NCBI GenBank assembly: GCA_027604685.1
Contig: JADHYX010000493.1
Span: forward strand, 1-14,565
Reading direction: 5' to 3'
Length of the DNA stretch: 14,565 nt
From: Lobulomyces angularis
Lineage: Eukaryota; Chytridiomycota; Chytridiomycetes; Lobulomycetales; Lobulomycetaceae
This document shows positions 9,494-14,565 of this stretch, in pieces. Under the pieces are notes generated by a model. That model did no database searches. It was given only the letters and a program-made list of their open reading frames with translations, and was not told the DNA's origin. Position numbers and translations under genes: made by a program. The first letter of the stretch is position 1. Each line of letters starts with the position of its first letter.

Positions 9494-10736
9494 ATGACAA
9501 AGCATTCCTTAGAGGTTATACAAGAAAAACATTTGATGGAACCGCCTCTAAAAATGTTAAAAACTGATACCAGTCCAGAAGAACAATATATGAACGAATT
9601 GGCTGGAAATTCTACAACTAAAACTCCAGAAGAACAACATATGTTAGATTTAAAAAGTATTGCTTTTTTTCAACCGAACCTTGAATTTAATCATAACACT
9701 TTACATCAACCACATCACAACGGCACTAATTTAAGCAAACGTGAAACTGAGCAGCAGCAATTAAAATCTGAGCAACACACGAATAGTACCCAAGATATGC
9801 GTATTATCAACCATGAAAAGGAAGACGATAATAATACCAGCAGTGACAGTAATAATTTAAACAATTCAGCTGCTGAGGAAGAAGAAGACTTTCCTTGGAA
9901 AAAGCAGCATTCACAGCAACACTCTCCACAAATGCAACTTTTAAATAACAATTCTGCTGGAATTAAACCTTTCAAATGCGAGATGCCTAACTGCGATAAA
10001 TCCTACAAAAAATTAAATGGCCTAATATCTCATCATTATTCAGTTCACGTTACAATTGACCTTGAAGATCCTAAACCTTTTAAATGTGGAAATCACGGTT
10101 GCAATAGAAGCTATAGAAATGCAAATGGTCTAGCATACCATTTGGAAAACGCGCACAGCACTATGGGTGAAAAGCCTCAATTGTATAATGAATCTAATAA
10201 TGACTCCAGCAGAGAGGAATTAAGAAAAAACTCAAATTCTCCTGTTGATTTCAATGATACTTCTAATAAGTCTTTTCCTTGTCCATACCATGGCTGTGAT
10301 AAAGTTTATAAAAATTCTAATGGCTTATGTAAGTATACAATTGAAATTTTCGTTTAAATGTAAATTCTTATACTTTTTTTATTAAAAATTTTATAGCTTA
10401 CCACTTATCAAAAGGAAGAACAAATGGTCATGATGGTCAATTAGACGAAGATTCTAAGCATTCAAACCAATCGGATGATTCCAAAAATTTTCATAAAATA
10501 CATCAACAACACAATTTAAAAGTTACTCAAACTTCGGGGAGAAGTCCTCCAAATTTCAAATGCTCCATGTGTGCAAATAGCTTTATGGATTACAAAGAGT
10601 AAGTAAAACTTTATTTTTTTTCGGTATACTGAATGTTTAATTTTTTTTTGTTAGGTTAATGCATCATATGACGAATCAGCATCAGGCGAACTCTAACGTA
10701 GTTTCTGCCACTGAAATAAGAGAGCAGCGATACTAA
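9494..10736 (+). CDS. C2H2 zinc-finger transcription factor, SFP1/JAZF1-like
   Basis: Three exons: 9494-10328, 10397-10598 and 10655-10736; the product is 372 aa. The N-terminal 155 residues are low complexity (Gln, Asn, Glu, His), ending with an acidic EEEEDFPWKK. Three fingers share the plan KPFKC-x4-C-(D/N)-(K/R)-x-Y-(K/R)-x-x-NGL-x-(Y/S)H. Finger 1 is at C162/C167/H180/H185 and finger 2 at C198/C203/H216/H221. Finger 3 at C263/C268/H281 has its last His displaced (H290). This CxKxYKNxNGLxYH form is typical of fungal Sfp1 and animal JAZF1, nuclear regulators linked in yeast to ribosome-biogenesis and nutrient control. A fourth, classical CX2C finger (C334, C337, H350, H355) spans intron 2. 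The protein probably binds DNA; its targets cannot be inferred. The ATG is preceded by a T-rich tract and gives the longest frame. Confidence 0.88.
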
Positions 10737-10762
10737 TGACTAATGAAATAGATGCATCGATC

Positions 10763-10768
10763 AATAAA
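10763..10768 (+). terminator. candidate polyadenylation signal of the zinc-finger gene
   Basis: AATAAA occurs 27 nt after the TAA of the zinc-finger gene, followed by an A-rich run. Position and spacing are reasonable, but the hexamer is common by chance in this composition. Confidence 0.4.
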
Positions 10769-10974
10769 TTTTAAGTTCTTATTTGAAAGAGTAAAAAAAA
10801 AAAAAATTTATATATCTTTACCCCATAGATTATTGTTGTAATTTGTCTTTAATTTTTAGTAAATTTAAACAACGTCATCATTTTCATCACATTGAAAATA
10901 ATTTTTTTTTTTAATTATTTTAACTCCAAATCAAAAAAAAAAAAAATTTTTTTAAAATTTTTATAATTTTTTAA

Positions 10975-13619
10975 ATGGATTCCAACGATTTAATTTTTGT
11001 GGGAAACAAAACTGCACTTAATTTAAAAGAAGGTGATTTATGGTTATCCGAAATAGTTGAAAAGTAATTAAAAAAAAAAAAAACAAAAAAAGAGAAATTT
11101 AATGGAGTAAAAAAAAAAAAAAAAAATATACTTTAAAACAAAAGAAATCTGTTATTAGATAATATCAATAAAATATTGGATCAAATCGCTAATAAAGTAA
11201 AAGAAGCTGAGGAGAATTTCGTAGAAAATGAAAAAAAAAATTTTTTTATACTTAAATTACTTTCAAGAAGTATAACTGCTTGGAGGTATAAATGACGGCT
11301 AATATAAAAAAATAAAAACTTCTTTTTTTGTTTAAAAATATTTTAGTTTGCAAAATGGTCTGATGAAGTTAATAAATGGAAATAGATGTTTTAAAAAAAT
11401 TAAATTTAAAAGCAAAAATTACAGTAAAAAATTTATATTTAACAATTTTTAGTAATAATTTTTAATTTCTATTAATTACCCCCTTTTTTTTTTCCAAGAT
11501 TGTATAATTGAAATTTTAAGAATAGTACAAAATTTGTTGGAGACAGAAACTGTAACTACAAAAAGGTTAAAAAAAATGCGTTTTTTATTTCACTAAAATT
11601 ATTTAAAAAATTTTTTCCAGAGACATATTTTATAGGAACGTAAATTTATTTAAAACACAAACTGTAGTAAACGAAGTAAAGAAACTATTATTATTTCTTT
11701 TAATTTTTTTTGTAGATTATAGAAGAGCTGAGTTGCTCTTTTAAAGTTCCTAGATATAATTTAAATATTGTGCGATTAAATTTTTGTATTAAAAAAATTA
11801 AATTAAAGAACAAATAAAGGTGGCTGCTAGTAAAGGAATGGTAGCAGGATGTTTAAAGCTATTTTTAAAAGATGGTTCAATTATCGATTGTGAAAATTGT
11901 GGCACACAAGGAATAGTAATACCTCCAATGTCTCAGGTAGAACGTTTTGAAACTTGCGCGAATTTTGTTTTAGTAGTCGAAAAAGAAGCAACATTTAGAT
12001 CTTTCGTGGCCGACCAATGGTGGAAAGAGACATTTGAACATAAAAATCAAATTTATTCGAGAAAATGTATTCTAATTACAGGTAACTTGTAAAAATTCAA
12101 ACTTTTAGTGACTTAATTTTTTCTTACACTTTTTTGGTGTTGTTAAGGAAAAGGTTACCCTGATGTGGCTTCAAGAGTACTTCTTAATAAACTGTCAAAG
12201 CTTACCACAAACAATGCAAACGAAAGTAGATTTTTTTCATTCGATGAGGAAGATAATTCATTGAATACTAATGACGTTAATAAAATTGTCCATAGTGTCG
12301 AGCAAAGTGAATTTTTTTTCAATAATGACTTTGATCCAGGTAATTTTTTACTATTTTTAAGACTTTTTGTTTAAAGTATAAAAAATATTCCTTTTTTTTT
12401 TTTTGTTCCTTTATTTTTCTTTTTATAAAAAAAAAAATTAATACAAGAAGATTTAAAAAATCATGAAAATGAAGAAATGAATTTTTACGAAAATGAGGAG
12501 ATACACAAAGTTTTTGATAATAATCCATCAAAACAGAATAACTATCTTAATTCACTAATGGAAACTGCTCTTTTAAATAATCCAGAGGAGATTTTATTTA
12601 AGAATGAACATTTAATAAAGCCATCAAATGGGAGGTAATTTTTTGCTTTTTTAAGTTGATGAAAAAAATAAAAAAAAATAGCTTAAAAAAAATAAAAAGT
12701 GAACAATTAGTACCACTTTTTAACGAAAATTGGGAAAGAGAATTCATAGTCGAGGATTGTGATGAATTGATGTTTGATTTTGAAAATGAAGACACAAATG
12801 TAGAAGAAATTAATGATTTTGAAATGAATTTTGAAAACAATTTTGAAATGGAAAACTTTTCTTCGCCGAAAATTCAACATAATATTTTAAAACGGGAAAG
12901 TTTGAATTTGTTTAATCAGCCTGAAAACTATTTAAACCGAAGCAGTGTGGAGATACCAACTGCATTTGTTGAGGAAGATTTTGATTTTAACAATGAATTT
13001 GAAAATGAAGTAGAGATTTTAAACAATGATATGAGTTATTTTAAAAACGAATACGACAATTGGAATGAAGATGTCAACTTATTGCCTTGTTATTGTTTGG
13101 CTGATGGTGATCCCCATGGAATAGATATTGTGCTTACATATAAGTTTGGTTCACAGGTAAAATTTAAAAAAAATTTATAGAAGGTGGAATAAATTATTGT
13201 AAATAAAGGCGATGGCACATGATGCTCTAAATTTATGTTGTAAAAATCTGATTTGGCTGGGAATAAGCTATGATGATATCAAATTAAAATTACATCAAGA
13301 ACGAAGGTCCGAAAAATTTCTTTTAAATGAAAATTCGTTTTCAAAAAATTTGATTAAATTATCTGACACTGATATAAAAAAATGTTTTCAAATGCTAGCA
13401 AAATTGAAGGAAAACAAATTTTGGAGGTGAGTATAAATTAAATTTTTAGTTAGTTGATTAACTTCTATGATGTTATTTGAACATTTTTTTTTAATTATTT
13501 TTTGTTCATTTAGAGCTCAGATAAGTAAGATATTACATTTTGGATATAAAGCTGAAATTCAAGCCATGGAGTTTAGTGAACTAAAATCGAGTTTTTTAAA
13601 TTCCAAAATCTTGGACTAA
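10975..13619 (+). CDS. SPO11: SPO11 meiotic double-strand-break enzyme (TopoVIA-like) with large Toprim insertion
   Basis: Twelve exons: 10975-11063, 11145-11285, 11347-11423, 11499-11565, 11621-11675, 11716-11769, 11820-12081, 12148-12339, 12448-12634, 12682-13156, 13209-13426 and 13514-13619; the product is 640 aa. SPO11 cuts both DNA strands to start meiotic recombination and stays covalently bound through a tyrosine. The winged-helix block TTKRDIFYRN holds the expected catalytic Tyr129. Then come VAASKGMVAG, the Toprim VEKEATF with Glu215, ITGKGYPDV (247-255) and DGDPHGIDI with Asp516 and Asp518. TYKFGSQAMAHD, WLGI and KAEIQAMEF complete the C-terminus. Known relatives are about 400 aa; the excess is about 240 acidic residues (about 267-507) between GKGYPDV and DGDPHG. 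Intron 6 starts with an unusual GTGCGA. The two most 5' exons are the least certain part, because the intron 1 acceptor was chosen to keep frame. Confidence 0.92.
12201..13078 (+). other. region encoding the acidic insertion inside the SPO11 Toprim domain
   Basis: Residues about 267-507 are spread over the ends of exons 8 and 10 and all of exon 9. The sequence is rich in Asp, Glu, Asn and Phe, with repeated ENxF/NNxF patterns, and resembles no domain I know. No intein splicing motifs are seen. The frame stays open through two introns (12340-12447 and 12635-12681), which argues for coding. In known SPO11 proteins these positions are joined by only a few residues. Confidence 0.75.
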
Positions 13620-13892
13620 AAAAGAAAAGAAAAAAAAAAATAATAATAACAATAATAATTTTGAAAAACTCTATTCATCTAATATATAATTTTTTTTTTT
13701 ATTTTTTAAAAGATAAAATAATAATTAATAATTTTGCAAATAATAAAAAAAAAGGAATTCTTTTTATTTTTATTTTTATTTTTTTTCATGATGTAATCAA
13801 AAAAAAATCACGTAAAATTACAAAAAATTTTTTTTGTTATTTTTGTTTTTTGGAACAAAAGAATTGAAAAAATTTCTATTTTTTTGTTCAAA

Positions 13893-14565
13893 ATGGATAC
13901 CAAATTATCAGTAAAAGAAGCAAGAAAAGTATCAAGGAGAATTGATAGAGAACTTCTTTTAGAAGCGCAAGAAAGGGAGAAAGAAGCTATTAAAAAAAAA
14001 AAAAAAAATAATTAAAATAATAAAAAATTAAATTAAAAAAAAAAAAAAAATTAAAAAAAGCAAAAAGTTAAATTTAAAAAAAATAAATCAAAAAATAATA
14101 ATAATTATTAAAAAAAAAAAAAAACCAAACAAATAAAGCTGGATTAAAATTATTACTGCTTGGTTCAGGGGATAGTGGAAAATCAACATTATTAAAGCAA
14201 TTTAGAATTTTACATAATCAAGGATTTTCGGACAGTGAAAGAGAGAGTTTCAAAATTATCATTTTTGAAAATATCATATCCTGTATAAAAAATTTGATAT
14301 CCGTTGTTTATACTACGGGATTAACTTTAAGTCCTTTGTTACAGGTATATATTTATAAATTTTATTTTATTTTTTTTTTTTTTAATTTTTATTTATTTTA
14401 TTTTTTTTTTAATATCTAACACTTTTTTTTAAATTTTTTTAGGAAGATGCAAAAATTATTCAAGAATTTAATTTTAATAATTCAGTTTCACTTGAAATGG
14501 GTAAACGGATATCACGTTTATGGAAAATTGAAGTAAGTAAAAATGTTTTAAATTATTAAAAAAAT
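13893..14565 (+). CDS. heterotrimeric G-protein alpha subunit (5' part, runs off the window)
   Basis: Exon 1 starts at 13893 and encodes the amphipathic N-terminal helix ([20 protein letters not shown]) that binds the beta-gamma dimer. Exon 2 (14139-14344) carries [15 protein letters not shown], the P-loop that binds GTP phosphates, then [12 protein letters not shown] and the start of the helical domain. Exon 3 (14443-14532) continues the helical domain and ends at a GTAAGT donor; the switch regions and C-terminus lie outside. The protein would act at the plasma membrane, coupling receptors to nutrient or pheromone signalling. Three oddities: the P-loop has GSGDS where the family normally has GAGES; there is no Gly2 or nearby Cys for lipid attachment; and exon 1 cannot be joined to exon 2 through a normal GT donor. 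The family assignment is firm, but the 5' structure is not. It could be a pseudogene if the join is truly broken. Confidence 0.83.
13990..14138 (+). other. A/T-only-like first intron of the G-alpha gene with no clear donor
   Basis: The G-alpha N-terminal frame ends in an A17 run and stops. The P-loop exon needs an acceptor at AAATAAAG (14138) and one base from the previous exon. Between them the sequence is almost only A and T, with A runs of 14-18 nt. The only GT (in AAAAGTTAAA, about 14067) lies after several in-frame stops. The GC at 13986 (GAA|GCTATT) would give the wrong phase. Confidence 0.6.

Noticed and set aside
9715..9975. Cys/Ser-rich minus-strand frame
   Set aside because: It is antisense to the Gln/Asn repeats of the zinc-finger gene; CAG and AAC tracts read backwards give this composition.
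12201..13078. SPO11 insertion as an intein or mobile element
   Set aside because: There are no intein block motifs or Cys/Ser-His-Asn splice junctions, no terminal repeats, and it is interrupted by ordinary introns.
13661..13867. 68-codon open frame between SPO11 and the G-alpha gene
   Set aside because: It is translated A/T homopolymer (Lys, Asn, Ile, Phe) with no motif.
1..14565. CRISPR arrays, tRNA or rRNA genes, bacterial operon signals
   Set aside because: No regularly spaced repeats and no RNA gene signatures were seen, and the gene structure is plainly eukaryotic.

Overview
The window looks like nuclear DNA from a very AT-rich, intron-dense fungus, probably an early-diverging lineage, though I cannot name the clade. 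It has short spliceosomal introns (mostly about 40-100 nt, usually GTA..AG), long A or T homopolymers between and inside genes, and typically fungal gene content: a membrane-tailed chitin deacetylase, SFP1-like zinc fingers, an Ada2-type SWIRM protein and a secreted GPI-type protein. Most real genes are split into many exons. I rebuilt the models by hand from splice signals, reading-frame continuity and family motifs. Every complete model closes to a whole number of codons.

Layout. Positions 1-131 may hold the 3' end of a plus-strand gene (weak). 1011-363 (-) is a small secreted, probably GPI-anchored protein. 1012-1957 has no convincing gene. 1958-2639 (+) is a four-exon SWIRM-domain protein. 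3413-2851 (-) is a five-exon NDUFAF2-type complex I assembly factor with a 6-nt microexon. 5102-3704 (-) is a six-exon chitin/polysaccharide deacetylase. 5103-5851 is the promoter region shared by the deacetylase and MLH1. 5852-9038 (+) is a 14-exon MLH1 mismatch-repair gene. 9494-10736 (+) is a three-exon C2H2 zinc-finger regulator. 10975-13619 (+) is a 12-exon SPO11 meiotic double-strand-break enzyme. 13893 to the right edge (+) is the 5' part of a heterotrimeric G-protein alpha subunit.

Functional links. The genes do not form an operon. MLH1 (crossover resolution and mismatch repair) and SPO11 (break formation) act at opposite ends of meiotic recombination and lie in the same orientation, separated only by the zinc-finger gene. 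The deacetylase and the GPI-type protein are both cell-surface proteins.

The most unusual observation is in SPO11: about 240 acidic, Asn/Phe-rich residues sit inside the Toprim domain, between the GKGYPDV segment and the DGD metal-binding motif, while all visible catalytic residues are kept. Next are the frame-neutral 6-nt microexon in the complex I factor and the G-alpha gene, whose first intron is nearly pure A/T and has no usable GT donor.
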